Below, piece by piece: positions 12,628-25,900 of a DNA stretch of 64,000 nucleotides. Location: contig JADWOT020000001.1 in NCBI GenBank assembly GCA_036345935.2, forward strand, positions 13,486,082 to 13,550,081, in the 5' to 3' direction. Source of the DNA: Taenia hydatigena. Lineage: Eukaryota; Platyhelminthes; Cestoda; Cyclophyllidea; Taeniidae. Within the stretch, counting starts at the first letter, position 1; each line of letters starts with the position of its first letter. A program made the position numbers and the translations under genes. The notes beneath the pieces were generated by a model. It had not been told where the DNA came from and did no database searches. It saw nothing but the letters and a program-made list of their open reading frames with translations.

Positions 12628-13497
12628 CTGTTTGCAGCTTTTTAGTTTTAATTTTACTCCTCACTGGAATACGTGATTTCGTAAAATTTTCTCTGTAAAA
12701 AATCGTGTAGCAGGCGAGCCGTTTTCCTCTTCCTCCGCGATCTTCAGAATATCAGACTGGTTTGATAAGGACAAGATGCGTCCCAGATCTAAGTCTCAGT
12801 CACCTCGATTCGAGCATTCAGCCCAAGATCTTCGCAGTCCGACAAGAGTGCGGTTGTTACAGTTTTATCCACCCTTTGCTCTGACAATTTTTGCGCATGT
12901 CTTTGAACTGTAGGGTCTTGCATGGTTAAGTAAAAGAGTCGGCTAAAGAAATTAAGTTCTTGATTGCTATCAGCCGAATAATGCATGCTATACCGACAAA
13001 TCTCGTTCCTTGTGATGGAAAACCTGAAGCGACCATTTTACTGATTCGTGTATACATGAGTTTAGTTTCAGCCACTTTCATAAGCAGTCTATCATATCCA
13101 GATTGCATTGGTGGAGGGATGGTAGAGGACCTACGATATCATTGTCTACTCTTTCCACTGGGATCCTTTCAGGCGTAGGCTGGATCGGTGCGATCACTGT
13201 GATTTCAGGCCTTCTAAAAGTGCCTTAAGTGTTGCAGTTTTGGCATCACCCACTTGGTTTACTTACCCGAGTAGCTCTCATAAAGAACTGCTTGCACCAA
13301 TGGCTATGATACCGTTAGGCACAGAGGAGACCCGACGCCTTCCTATTATCATCCAACTTCATCCCCCAGGGAAAGTTTTACCCATCGGTGGCATATCCAT
13401 CTCACTTTCTGGATCATTTCGTACCTTTGGCTGTGTGTTGTTAACAAAAAGGCAGAAGGAAGTTCTCGTGCACCAGAACCGTGCAGAGGTTGGTGCT
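12628..13497. other. No recognisable gene
   Basis: Short overlapping minus-strand frames occur at 12789-12986 and 12926-13108. I tried joining them through the GT near 13002 and the AG near 12951, but the phases do not fit. Nothing is recognised. Confidence 0.45.
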
Positions 13498-13932
13498 TTA
13501 CGTCCTCTTTTGGCGATATTTAATACATTCGCAGCGCAACATCATCCCATTCTGTCGAGACTGGTCTACTAGATGGCGTAACGTCTGCATCACTATGTGG
13601 GTGTTCCATCCCAACAAATAATGGTCGACACCGTCGTGGAGTTGTCTAAGCTTCCTACCCATCCATTGTGGCCATTGATAAAAGAGGTTTGCCAAATAAT
13701 GATCACGCGTTTGACAATCTGTCCCACACTTCTGCATAACAAGAATGTCCATCCATTTAATAGAAGCAGATTTCACCGTTTGGAGAGAAAATTGACAGCA
13801 GTTGATTGAATTCACTCCGACTGTCATTGTACTACACATTGATGCTGCGCTTGTGGACTTTCCTTTGGCCACCTTCACCGTTCTGCATTGGCGGCTTGGA
13901 ACAGAGTCCTGCTCTAATCCGCGAACACACAA
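13498..13932 (-). CDS. Unidentified cysteine-containing open frame
   Basis: A 144-codon minus-strand frame and one of the longest in the window. It has an uneven cysteine pattern (C…C…C…CC…C-x3-C in its first half) that loosely recalls cystine-knot or three-finger folds, but the spacing fits neither. There is no signal peptide at the first ATG and no paralogue in the window. It lies outside the X repeat copies. It could be one exon of a secreted protein gene or a chance frame. Confidence 0.2.
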   Translation of the reverse strand: MCVRGLEQDSVPSRQCRTVKVAKGKSTSAASMCSTMTVGVNSINCCQFSLQTVKSASIKWMDILVMQKCGTDCQTRDHYLANLFYQWPQWMGRKLRQLHDGVDHYLLGWNTHIVMQTLRHLVDQSRQNGMMLRCECIKYRQKRT

Positions 13933-16900
13933 AAGAACTATTCGCCGCTAATTGTGGTTAAATAGCGTCACCAGTGCAACTCATTACCGTCCTCCGCTTT
14001 CGTTGGCATCTAGCGCGACGAAGCATTTGTAAAAGTGAAATTTTGCACTGAGCCCAAAACAATGCTCTTTGGGAGCAATGAAATGAACTGCCTTGAGTGT
14101 TATTGATAGTCCCGTTCTGCCAGAAGTTGGAAACCCCTTGCGTGGCAAGCATAACAGTGATCAGTGATCAGACCGCTTCTGTCACAATCACACCCCCTTC
14201 ACGAGGGGACAGATGACACCCTCTTCGTAACGACGTCCTCTTTGTTTGCTACCCGCAACCCTCCCAGAGAGCTTTTAAGAACAGACACAAAATTACACAA
14301 CCTCCATCTGTCCCTCATTCCTTCGGCTGACACCTTTCATTTCTCTATGGCCGACCCATGATGGAATAAAACGACTCTATGTGGTAACACCATTCCATCT
14401 AGACAAATAAGACTGCACAATAATCCAAAAGAGTTGGGAGCATGTTGGTACAAATTAGACCCCATTAGTCAGATTCCGCCGGTATTAAATTAACAAAACA
14501 ATTGACACACTGCCAAGGCAAACAAAAGTTTTGACAACAATATTAGTTTTTGCGGATTTAACTTTGGTAATTGCACAAAATTAAGGCCTTACCTATACGT
14601 AGAGATTGTGATAACGCAATGAAGTGTCCAACTGTTGCGCTCCTGAATCCCATCCATACCACCACTGTGTGCTATCACCTTTAATCTGATTCTCTTCACA
14701 TAAAGGGGAATAGAGACACCGAATGTGGCAAAAACAGTATTTGAAATCGTACAATAAACAGAACGACGTCGATGGTGCCTGCGAATTGCAAGCATGGTTG
14801 TTCATTACTACTACATGGTGCTTGCGACTATGAGTGGCTCATATCCTATTCATTCCTTTAGAGGAGGGGGTCGTGGATACTCCGAGTGCTTAGGCACCTC
14901 GATCTTCTTGATCTAAGCTATGCCATCGCTTGCCTCTCTATGGTAGACGCAGACGGCATCCCTACAGTAATAAGGAAGACCAATGAGTCATTAAGGATAG
15001 AAGTAGCAAGAGAGCGCAGCTAGAATGTTTCCTGTTTACACCTCCTTACGCGTCGACAATGGCTGACCAGAAACTAAGGTGGCTCCAAACGCACGACGCC
15101 ATCCCGATATACCCTATGCGATGTGAAGAGACTGCGCCACGTTATGCAGTTCATGCCCGTCGAGGGTTCCGTAAAGCACCTTTTGTTTCGTTTTACCAAC
15201 ATCCCAACAAGTGCCTCACAGTATGCAAACATGATTTCCAAAATAGGTTGAAGGGATTGCTCTGAACAACAGTTTATACGCCTCTAGACTGCTTTATGCT
15301 AGAGTAGTCGCAAGTGAGGAGAGGATTAGGCAACATTTGTGTTGACTAGAATGTGGGTTTGCAAAATGGTTGGTCATCTAGCTCAATGTCAGGCAGGTCA
15401 GAAGTCACAGTATTTATTATGCATTCCATGATTGGCTGTCTACGTCTCTAACTAAGTAACTGGTGGTCTAGCTTGCCCATTATTTAAATTACCAGTCAGC
15501 CAGTGGTCCATGCGTTAGCATATTAGCAGGCTAGCGAACTCCACATCAGGTGAAGTGGCTGGCGCTAAACGGTTTGGGAGATATCATCTGATTTTCCATC
15601 GAGACACAAAATACATGAGTGCCTTCAATGTCAGACGGAATCGCAAAATCCACTTGGCATTACCTCGCCCACTCGGAGGATTGATAATTAACCCAAGACC
15701 TAACAGTAAGCGTGGCTTATTCGACGTGCCAACTGGTATTTGTGTCATCCAAAATTACGTGACATTTCGGAGTCACTCACTCACGCAAGCTTGTATGAGG
15801 TCCCCCTTTGCTTTTTTCAGTTGTCAATACTGCCACCTATAGTGTGAGGTTATCACCTTTATCAGTTAGTCATTTTTGCTTGTGATCGCGATCGGTTGCT
15901 TTACAATTCTAGAGTCTCTCATTATCTCACAGGAAAGCACTTTGAAAATGGGCAAAACAAACAAAATTGACGGTGAGTATGCTGGCATAATTACATAATT
16001 AGGCAGAGTTGAAAGTGAAGGGTAATTTACATCAATTGAATTGTAGTGCATTACGCACAGTTTTCGTAGAAGTTGCGAACCAAAACTTTACAAACCAATG
16101 TAGCAGATTAAGCATGCCAAATTAAGTCGTGTTTAATTGTTATAGTACATAGTTGTCGAGGGAGTTAAGAGCATACCCAAGGCTATTAAAAGGCGCCCTA
16201 TTTGTCTCCTTTCAAGTCAGATATTTTGGCAGCATTCGGTATATTTTCTAAAACCACTTAGAAAACTGTTCTTAAAAACTTTGGCATGGGCAAGGACGTA
16301 TCCGTAGCATATTTGCTTTGCATTTTTACTTCCGGGAAATGATGCCCGTTCGTCCTAGCCATTAAAAGAATCGAATTATGAGTCAAGGTTGCAATCACCT
16401 AAAGTTTGCCACTGCTCACGCCAATCGGCTTTCTCCCCACGAAAATAGCCTTAAATAGTGTTGACGTTCGAAGGAGCCTAACCTCAAGCAAGACTTAACG
16501 ACTACTTCGGTTAGTCAATTCATCCATCCTGACTATTTAGTGGGTGGTTCTAGTCCACCTGATGGATACTTTAAATCACGTCTGCTTCCTGCCCTGCAAG
16601 TTTTAACCTTGGTCGTGAATATTCAGTTTTATGCTACCATTTCCCCAAGGGGCAGTGACTGTGAGCTATCAGGCGCCTAATATGCAATGCGGTAAAGCGG
16701 AGTTTATCAAATTATGCACCAACTAGAATGCGCTGACATGAAGAACCTGGAAGAAATTGGCTGGACCGCTGAGCGCTGGTATTTACGTCCCCAAACCAAA
16801 CTATCACTTAGCTGGCACCTATCTTGCACAGAGGCTGCTATCCTCATTCATAAACACTGATGAGAATATTCGGTAGTCATTAATTTGTAAATTCACCCTA

Positions 16901-18379
16901 ATCACATTGTTTTACCAAAACAGCTACAACAACCATGTAGAATCTTCCCATCAGCTTCAAAGCTAACGCTAGATTTTCTTTTCATTTACGATTGCCCATT
17001 TATGTTTCCGATATCCTTAAAGTATCATGGTGAGCAACAGATGTACTGCGAAATTAGATGTTTGCAATTAGATTATTTATTGAGAAACTTGAACATATTT
17101 TGTTTGATTTTACAAATGGCTGCCACTCCTGAGGTTTTTTGCCTCTAGGGCTAGATTTGTTTGCATTGATATGTAACTCGTTAAAGTGCCGCCAAAACCA
17201 TACAGCAAGTGCGTTAGTGCATCACTTTTTTTCTCGACGAAGGTGCAATAACAGAGTGAAGTGCGAGAAAGCCAAAAATGGCAGCAGAATAAAGGCTCTG
17301 GGTAGCTGTAGAGAAGTAGCAAAGCACTTTCATTTTAAGTCTGCTATACACGAATGATCCATCCAACCATTCGCTTTCAAATGTCAACGATGTTGTCAGC
17401 GGGTGCTTAAGTCACTTCTTCCGTACCCCTATTGTACTTTAACTTACTGCTACTTTGTGCAAGTTTTTGCTTCGTCTGCGATAACGAAGTTGCCAATTGC
17501 CTACTTTGCTAATCCCAAGCAAAAATTTCCATTTTGCAGAAACCAGGCTAGTCATCGCTCATCAAGGGAAGAATTATAGGCATGACGTGCCAGCTTCAGT
17601 GAGCCGGGCCTTTACTATCTCACGATGTTATCCTCAAAGATAATAGCAGACTGGTATTAGACAAAAAACTAGTAGGTAAAAGGAGCAAAAATCAAGCTGA
17701 TTACAAGCGGACAGAACGAGATACTGCAGCCGCGTCAGAATGCATTCTACAGAAGCATGGAACAAGCTGCGCAAAGGCCTGGTAGCGGTTATTATGTACG
17801 CAACACGCGCAATGCTTAATTACACCAGCGCTGTGCTTGGGCTGAGGAGGCCCTGGATATTGCATTTAGAAGGGACCAATCATCCTTAAATTACGCTACT
17901 TTCTCTAAACATTAACCTCAAAGCATAGTTCTTTTTAGCGCTGGGAAGTTGGTCACTAAAACGAGTTTAGCGACACATGCGATATGCGAAAACTGTTTTG
18001 TGGCGGATCAAACAAACTCACTTAGATAAAATATGACCAACGTAAAGGAAATACTGAGATACATACTTAACTTTAAGTTCAGCATTGAGGTTAAATTGGA
18101 TGTGTGCCTTTATCTAAGAAATGCGTGCAGGAAGGAAGGAAATGACTTAAAATTCGCACACATAAACAAAACACAGAGAATGGTGCAAGCATAATAAAAA
18201 ATAACAACAAAGGTAAAGGATTGACTTTGTGGTAAAACAAGCAACACGATGCAGCCGCCTAGTCGAACGGAAGGGCAAACGGTGCCAGGGATTAGGCAGC
18301 AGAGGTAAAGAATCATAAAGCCTAGCGTGGTAATTAAAACATAGACGATCAATGAACCTTGACAGTCTAGAAATTATCA
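13933..18379. other. Long gene-free stretch
   Basis: No frame longer than 95 codons (15555-15842 plus), no known domain and no similarity to the X family that I could see by eye. The composition is ordinary for the window. Confidence 0.5.
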
Positions 18380-18550
18380 TCTTAAAAACCGACCCTGAAC
18401 TGTGGTACGTCACCTCATTTCATATATACATTTGAGCTGATGGGCAAATGCACTATTGAACTCTTTTGACGCTACCAACACTTGTGAATGTCGACGACAA
18501 GAAGTCACTTAAGAACCTTTGACTTTAGCAAGATACCTTCGTGGCTGACC
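18380..18550 (+). repeat. Direct repeat, copy 1
   Basis: The stretch with CCTCATTTCAT…ACCTTTGACTTTAGC…CCTTCGTGGCTGACCA is matched, diverged, at 19180-19350 (CCTCATTTCGT…ACCTTTGACATTTAGC…CCTTCGTGGCTGACCA). The second copy runs straight into repeat copy B, so the first may be a duplicated edge of it. Confidence 0.55.
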
Positions 18551-19179
18551 ACCAAAAACAGGGTCAAATTGTGGACTATGCTTGGTGGGGAAACGGACTC
18601 ATACCACATATAATAATTTAGAAGCCCTGTGACATTAAGAGAACGACAGAAGCCGGTGGCTATGCTTTGACTGTAGGAAATGGGTTCGAGCAATGAATGA
18701 GCACACATTCTCATCACCCTGTTTACTCCATTGACATGTCGATTTGATCCACCCGCCAGACTAAGCGTACAGATGTTGGCACGTGCGTGTGTCGACTTTC
18801 TATGCGATTGAATGAAATACAATAAGTCAGCATTTATTTTCATAGTCGTAATCACCGACTTTCTTCTTGTTGGCTTCTCTATGAATATGAGTTTTTATCC
18901 ACTTCCACCCATTGCACGGAAAACTAAGATGTTTCGAAACCTCGTACACATTTGTAATACCCTTTTCGTTAAACAAAAATCTCAGGGCAAGATATTTATC
19001 GGGATTCTCTGATGCAGGCTAGGGTCTATACTCTGCCCATATATGAATCACTTTGTTCACTTTAACCATTATTATTAAATGCGCCCTTATCAAGTCGATC
19101 TCGTAACCATAGGATCTAGGAGGAAGGAACAATCCATGATAATGCTACATGGCTGTAAAATTCAGCAGATCTCTCCTTT

Positions 19180-19350
19180 TAACCAAGATATGAATTTCGG
19201 ACCCTAATATCATTTTAGATACCGACTCAAAATCGCAGTGTGCTACCTCATTTCGTCTATGTATCAAAAATGAAGAGCAGACTTTCTACTAAACTCTTCC
19301 CAAAGACCTTTGACATTTAGCCCGAGGCCTTCGTGGCTGACCATACAATC
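19180..19350 (+). repeat. Direct repeat, copy 2
   Basis: This is the partner of 18380-18550, about 800 bp downstream. It abuts the left edge of repeat copy B. Confidence 0.55.
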
Positions 19351-19379
19351 ATCTACGTCGCATTTGTCCTCATGTGCCT

Positions 19380-22300
19380 TCTGATGAGGCTGCCAAACGA
19401 ACTCAGCATCCGCTTCCACCACCATCTTCACTGCCTCGTTTTTGGTATGGCCTTATTCAATACGGTAGCACATGCACGAAATAATCAGCAATCAAGTAAA
19501 GTGCGAAGGGATGTGATATGGTGGGATAGGCATTGACTGCAGGAAATAGCGCAAACGTGTGAAGAGGATTTTAAAGGAACAAAGAGTAGCAGGGACGACT
19601 AAAATAAAATGCAGATGATTGGATTTCAACAAAGTGAGCCAGCGATCTGGGGCGTTTCATCTCCGCCACGTGTGTAGGTACTAACCTGGACCGACGTAGC
19701 ATAACCTCGATGGGGCGCTAAACCCACGGGCATCAACGCAATGTAGTCGCTGGCGTCTGTTCTCTTTATCCTAATGACCACTCAATTCTCAAATTTCCTA
19801 ACGAACTTCATAACCTATTGCTTCCCTTTCTTTTAAATTTTCTCAGACACTCCCAACAAATCGCCGGGAGCTTCAGCTTTCTAAAGTTCGTCTTGTGTAT
19901 TCCTAAAAGTTTTATGCCTGAGGCATTCGCTTTCTATCTATTCTGCTTAAGCCATTCGATATTCTCATTTTATCCAAAAACATCATCATAATTTTGTTTT
20001 AGAAATATTTGGGGAGTTTTGGCACTACATGCAACATGCAGTTCCATGCTAGGTATTATTAAATCATGATCAATGCAGCCATAGTCGTGGGATGGTAGAG
20101 TTATGCCAAAACCTGCCACTTAACATTGTTTGGTTCCAAACACTTCTCTTGCCGATGATATTCAGTGCAATAATGCACTTTGCCAGGAAATCGATTAAAC
20201 GTAAATCGACTGAATTGTCTTTGATAGTACACTGAACAGTTTATTTTAAAATATGTCACGAATGACGTAGGGGGTTCCTTAGTAAGTTCTCTATTGTGCC
20301 ACAATGTCTAAAAAGGTCAATTTGGCATGGGCCGTTCAAGCATTCTTTAACTTCACCGTCCGCTGCCTCTATGCCCTACCGATTTGTGTAGCAACCTGTC
20401 TGGAGAAGAATCGCCCAGGTCTAACAGTTAGATTAACGCCAAAGTGGAAGCACTGCTTGCAGATAAAAGTGGTCAACCGAGTCGTTGCTTTGCTAGGAGG
20501 TCTACCCCGTCAAAAGGGAGGAAGGACGCACGTTACTGCCACGTGGTCTTTTATCATCGCCGTTTCATTCAGATAAATCTGCGGTGCTAAAAAAGCAAAA
20601 TATTGGTATTATTTTTGGAGTTAATTTTCATTTGATGACCACATAAGCAATTTTTGGCCTGCAGAAGAAATGATAGTTGCTTCTCTTTTAAATACACATA
20701 AATGTTTCCAATTTTGTGATGAAAGAATACATGTTCCATTTTCAACGCTCTGCTCATGCAATTCCTTAATAGCAAATCACAACTAAGGCACTTACTGCAA
20801 TAAGAAACATCAGAAACACTTTCAATCAAAAGGTTAATTGAATCAATCACTGTGGATAGCAGCTAAGTGCAAGTAGCTGCGTGCAGAGAGTAGAAGCTCC
20901 CTCAGCTAGTTTGGTCAAATTACTTGCGCAATGGACTCGAGGCCCATCAACTGTCCCACTTTTAAATAATCTGACTGAGATAGTTAGAAAGCGCTGCGTT
21001 AGGAGTCCTAACGAAGACGTTTGTGGCGTGAATGATGAAACGGTTAGTTTGCATCCGCATCAGACGGTGGATGTAAAAGTTGCAGGAGCTGGGCAGGTGG
21101 ATTTTATTTGTTATTCATGAGGTAATAGGCAGCGGACGGGCGGCTGCGCGATCCAATAACATGTTCTGCAACTCTTTTACAGTGTTTGCTAAAAAAAGGG
21201 CTTGCAGCATTAATTATTTTTACAATCGTATCGTTCCTTATTTCGCCAACACCGATCCACCTGTACCCCATTCATTTACACCCATAAAATGTAATGCACT
21301 CCGTCTTTATATCTGCATGGAGTTTGATGCGCTACTCACGGAATTAACCATTAAAAATTCCTCGTTCAACTCGACACAAGTGAACACAAAAACCGATCTG
21401 CATGATGCAACCGGCGACCGCTCTTGTTTTTAATTAAAACCCGCTGCAGTTGCTTAGTCAAAATGAAGTGGATTCCAACAAATCAAGGGCGGCCATACTA
21501 GCTCTTTGTATTATAGACGTTTCTAAGAAAAGAGGAAATCAGTGGAAATAACGCAAGAATTAATTTTAAACAAATGGCTGGTAACGCAGGAAAATTTTGT
21601 TCCAATACGCTACTATTGGTTGATTAATAAGATTCATTCCATTTGTATCAGTGCAATGCAATTCATTGCCGTTGGGTCTACCATAACTTTTTGTTTTATT
21701 TGTCAGTTTGGTAAAAATCACATATATTTAAAGCCAAATTTAAGTATTCGATATTCGGTTGATGAGTTTATGGATTGGAAGTGTGAACCAATGCTAAATC
21801 AGTATTCTGATGTCTCGATTTCTGACTTAGACTCTTCCTTCCCTTCTTCCTCTGCCCTCAAATCATGCAGCAATCAGTACTGCATCAACAGCCATTTGTC
21901 CAAATACTCGCTGCAGTTTTGATACTCATTTAACTCACCTTTAATGTAGCGTCCATGTCGGTTAGCCAAATCAAAAGATGCGGTTAGTGTTTCTAGTATG
22001 GACAAATTGTGAGGGAGAACGAAAAGTTGTACGAATGGTTGATAATAGTAAGTTGTCAACTAAGGTGTTAATTGTCCAAAGAACAGCTTGAGTTACCGTG
22101 TGTCGCTGGCTGCCACCAATACCTGATGTGACCTCTTGGGGCTGTCGTATTAGCGTCAAAGTAATAACAACTTCTCTTGTAGATATGAGTAATCATTGAC
22201 CCTGTGCCAGGCATTAATGATCAAACTAACCGATGCTCTCCATGAAGTAGAAAGGATTGACCGCTTTGTGTCAGGTTGGTGGGGTGTTTTGCCTTTTAGT

Positions 22301-22915
22301 TGGATCAAAATTCCCTAGCTTGTCAATAAGCAATGTCACTTTGATGCGCGTGTCACGTAATTGTGGCAATGGAGTCACAGAAATGCAGTGGTTTTTAGCA
22401 AGTGGATGCGTTTTTAACCGTCTGTTAGAGGGGCTACGGCTGTCAATGGATTGACAAGAGCCTAGCTCGCTCTTGAGATCCTAAGTAGAATAACTTAAGA
22501 GAGACTGTGAAAGTGGGAACTAGAGTGCTCTGATGCAAGTAGTAAGTAAGAATGGTTCAAAGCATGTTCAAAGGATGGCGTTGAATTGAGCATTGACTCA
22601 TGAAGTCGCGAAGATTGTGGGTACCAGCTATTTGAATGCATCACGGAGGTGAATACAAATTGGGGTGGCATAAAACATCATTTAAGACACACCATTGAGG
22701 CCCTTCTTTGCGATTCCCATCGTTTAATAGTCCCAGATTGCAGTGCTGAATTACATGCAGACAATTAACGAACTTCCATAAGCACAGAGCATAGAAAGCA
22801 GATTATAGCATGAAAGTCCATATTATTCCGCATAGTAAGCTATATCCAGCTGACTTGCCAGTCTGCTAATATTGCTCTCTTGCGTTACGGAAACCACTCG
22901 CTTTCTTTCAAAAGA
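19380..22915 (+). repeat. Repeat family X, copy B
   Basis: Collinear with copy A from about 8220 to 11359 and, past the point where A stops (about 22212 here), with copy C from 41053 to about 41670. Recognisable shared landmarks are the ZBED-like relic at 20587-20850 (minus), the GAACGAAAAGTT stretch near 22018 and the ACAATTAAC-AACT stretch near 22765. It is the most diverged full-length-like copy in the window. The frame at 21542-21922 (126 codons) lies inside it and has no equivalent open frame in A, C or D, so I do not treat it as a gene. Confidence 0.75.
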
Positions 22916-25900
22916 CTAAAAACGTGGGGAACAAGGATAAGCAATTCCTTGAAGGGAAGATGGATTGCGTAGCAACCGCTTATCTCACTGGTCTAACTAG
23001 CTTCATCTGCTCGCCAAGTAGCAAGCCATGTAAAAGAAGGCAAAGGACAAGTAGAATGGTAAGCCTATATTTTTTACAAGTCATTTAAAATAGGTGGTTA
23101 TTATAAAAAGTGTGATTAAGAAGTTTTTAGAGTTGTTTGAGACCGTTACATTTGTCATTTCTATGCTAGTACGTGCAAATTGACCTAGTCCAAAGATTGG
23201 CTACTAAGCGCTGTCGTACATCTCTATTTCCTTTGACGAGTTGGTTAAATGCGACCATTTACAATGACGTGCACACAAGTCCAATGCACATCGAACGCAA
23301 GATTCTCAATTTTTAGTTTGACCCGAGTTTGCGCTATCGTATCGCATACATCATCAAAGAAAGGGCTTTTAGTGACTTCCAAATAGGTGGAGCAGAACCA
23401 AAGGTGAGTGATTCTTTGTAAGGAGTTCTGTGCCGCTGATCGACGGTAAGAACGGGTGGACTTAGACCATCAGGATGTGTGACACAACTGTTTTGGACGG
23501 GGATCGCCTTATCTGTTCGTAATCATTTTTTGATCCGCTTTGCGCAGTACGTCTCATTTCGTTCGAATTGAAGCACGTTCGCAGCGCCAATGTGCTGAAG
23601 ATTTCCTTCGCGTCTACGCTGCGGATGGGCAGATTTGGAAAAATAGAACAAGGAGTTAATTCAATAGATTCACTAAGTCTTCCTTTAGGCTATCCTCACC
23701 ATCAGATTCAGCAGTATAGAATCCGGACTAAAGATGAAGAATATTGGGCTAAAAACGTTGTGCGATAGCCCTCATTCGGATACATTTTTTTCCGCATTTG
23801 TGGCATTCCAAGAAATTCAAGATGCTTCAATTGTAGAAGGGACATCTTGCTTCCACTCCAGCATGGCCGGCATCAAAGGTTGAAGTGACATCATTACCAT
23901 AAATTTCAGGCATAATTTTACTGGCAACCATTTGTTGCTCCGGTATTTGACTGCGGCAGCCTTGAACGAATCTACACTTGCCCAGAACAGTAGAGTAGAT
24001 TGTCGCAATGGCAGCTCCATATTTCCAACTTTTCTCTTAGTTCTCACTTAGAATTATGAAAGACGAAATTTACCTAAACCAAAGTACAAAATCGGAATTT
24101 TCCAGCGACGATGCCAATGATGTCAACAAATCGCAAAGGCAGAGATGAGAAGTGGGTAAAGAAAGGCAGCCCTGGTTGTTTAATGGAGTCATTTTCACTA
24201 AGCCGTGGCAGACTTATTAATTAGAGGAATAAGCATGGATGGCTTTAAAGAGCAAGGCTATGCATAAGATATTGAAGAAGTCTTGTAAGAACCATCAGGT
24301 ATCTTAGACAAATGACACAATTCACAACCCCTACTACAAAGCACCAGCGGAAGGAGGTTGCAGTTAGCGCGATACCAACAGTGGCGTAATCTGGAATATC
24401 GAAGGCGATTGGTTTCATTGGGAGATATCAATGTCGCCCCTCAAGAGCATAACCGGAGGACCAACTCAAAGCAATTTCGTCTACCTACAATCACAAAGTA
24501 GAGCCAATCACGATCTCGAAGGCAAAATGATTTCAGTGAGCGTTCATTTTACGACCTAACAAGCAAACGCAGCGCTCGCATCACGTCGGGCTCTAACAAA
24601 GGCTTAAGCCGCACTAAAAACTTTCTTTCTTTATTTACCAGCCTTTACAACCAATGAGCAAGAAATATATGCCAGCCTTTACGCCTGCTTCATAAGGTCT
24701 ATCATTTCAAAGTATTCGATAATCAGAAGTGTTAACGAGGTGCAAATTAGGGGTCAATTCAGAATGCCTTTTCAAGTACGTTATTAGAAATGCAACGTAA
24801 AATGTTTCCTTAGTTTTAATGTTACAGCACTTTAAGGTTGAAAGACTTGGCCGTAAGAGGTGCAGCACTGCTCACATCAAATTCTAGAACCGCAACTATA
24901 GTTATTCGACAAGCCGGAGGTCACTCACCGAAACGCTTTCAAAGTGCTGTTCCTCTTATGAGCTAGCTTCGTAAAACCACAGCAATTTGACAAAGAAAGA
25001 GGATAATCTTTCTTGTTGCTAAGCACTTTGAGAAGCATTTGCAAGTATTACACGCTTGCAGTTCCGTACAATGGTGTTATATCCAAGGGGAAATAGGTGG
25101 TTGCTAAAGGATAGCTGGACGGCCACGGATGTGGATGAGTGCCCGACTGATGCGTAGATGGATCTATAGATAAGTAGCTGCTGTTTTGACACTGGCGTTA
25201 GTTTTGCACATACATAGCTTGCTAATTGAGGGCACATAACAGTCTACGGATGTGTTGATTGTTAGGGCTTGCTGTCATATTTCAGCACTCCAATTGTCGC
25301 TTTATTTGCTCTTCCCTAAGATCGCTTTGCTTGCGTGTGTAAAGCCTGACCTGTTCATATCGCTGTACTCGCCCTTATCCTTGTGCCATTAATCCACCTT
25401 AAATCTACATGGCCTTCAAGCCTAGTACTACTAAGAACTTCAATGTCAACGTTAACCCAGTTCCGTTGGCAGTTAAGACTTATTTCTTACCGGTAACACG
25501 TTTCTTCACTCGCTACCATTCTGTCACATGTCGGAGCCCATTGTTTCCCTACACACTCATTTTTGAGCACTGAATGAACCGTCTGCTCTTACCTCCTGCT
25601 CAGAGATTGCCCAAGTTGATAGCTCTGTAGCATTAAGCCTCACTGTCCTAGGCATCCATTTAAAGCAGGATTGTCTTTCGAGAGAAATTGTATTGGTTAT
25701 CAAGCACGAGCCACATGCAATGCTAGCCATCCTCACATCTCTCATCTACCGGTTTTGCTTTCTTAATAGCTGTTTTGTTTGTTTGTTCACAAATTATTCA
25801 CAGATTACGCCTCATTATTAGTACACTACCAAGTTCACCATTTTGTTTAAATGAGCTGCGTATTTTAAAACATTGCAATCAAGGATGGTTCTGCCAGCCA

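Noticed and set aside
21542..21922. 126-codon plus-strand frame in copy B
   Set aside because: The collinear parts of copies A, C and D are not open in this frame.
23317..23403. Exon-like segment with AG before and GTGAGTG after
   Set aside because: No second exon in a compatible phase could be found and the peptide is not recognised; it is noted only in the region entry.
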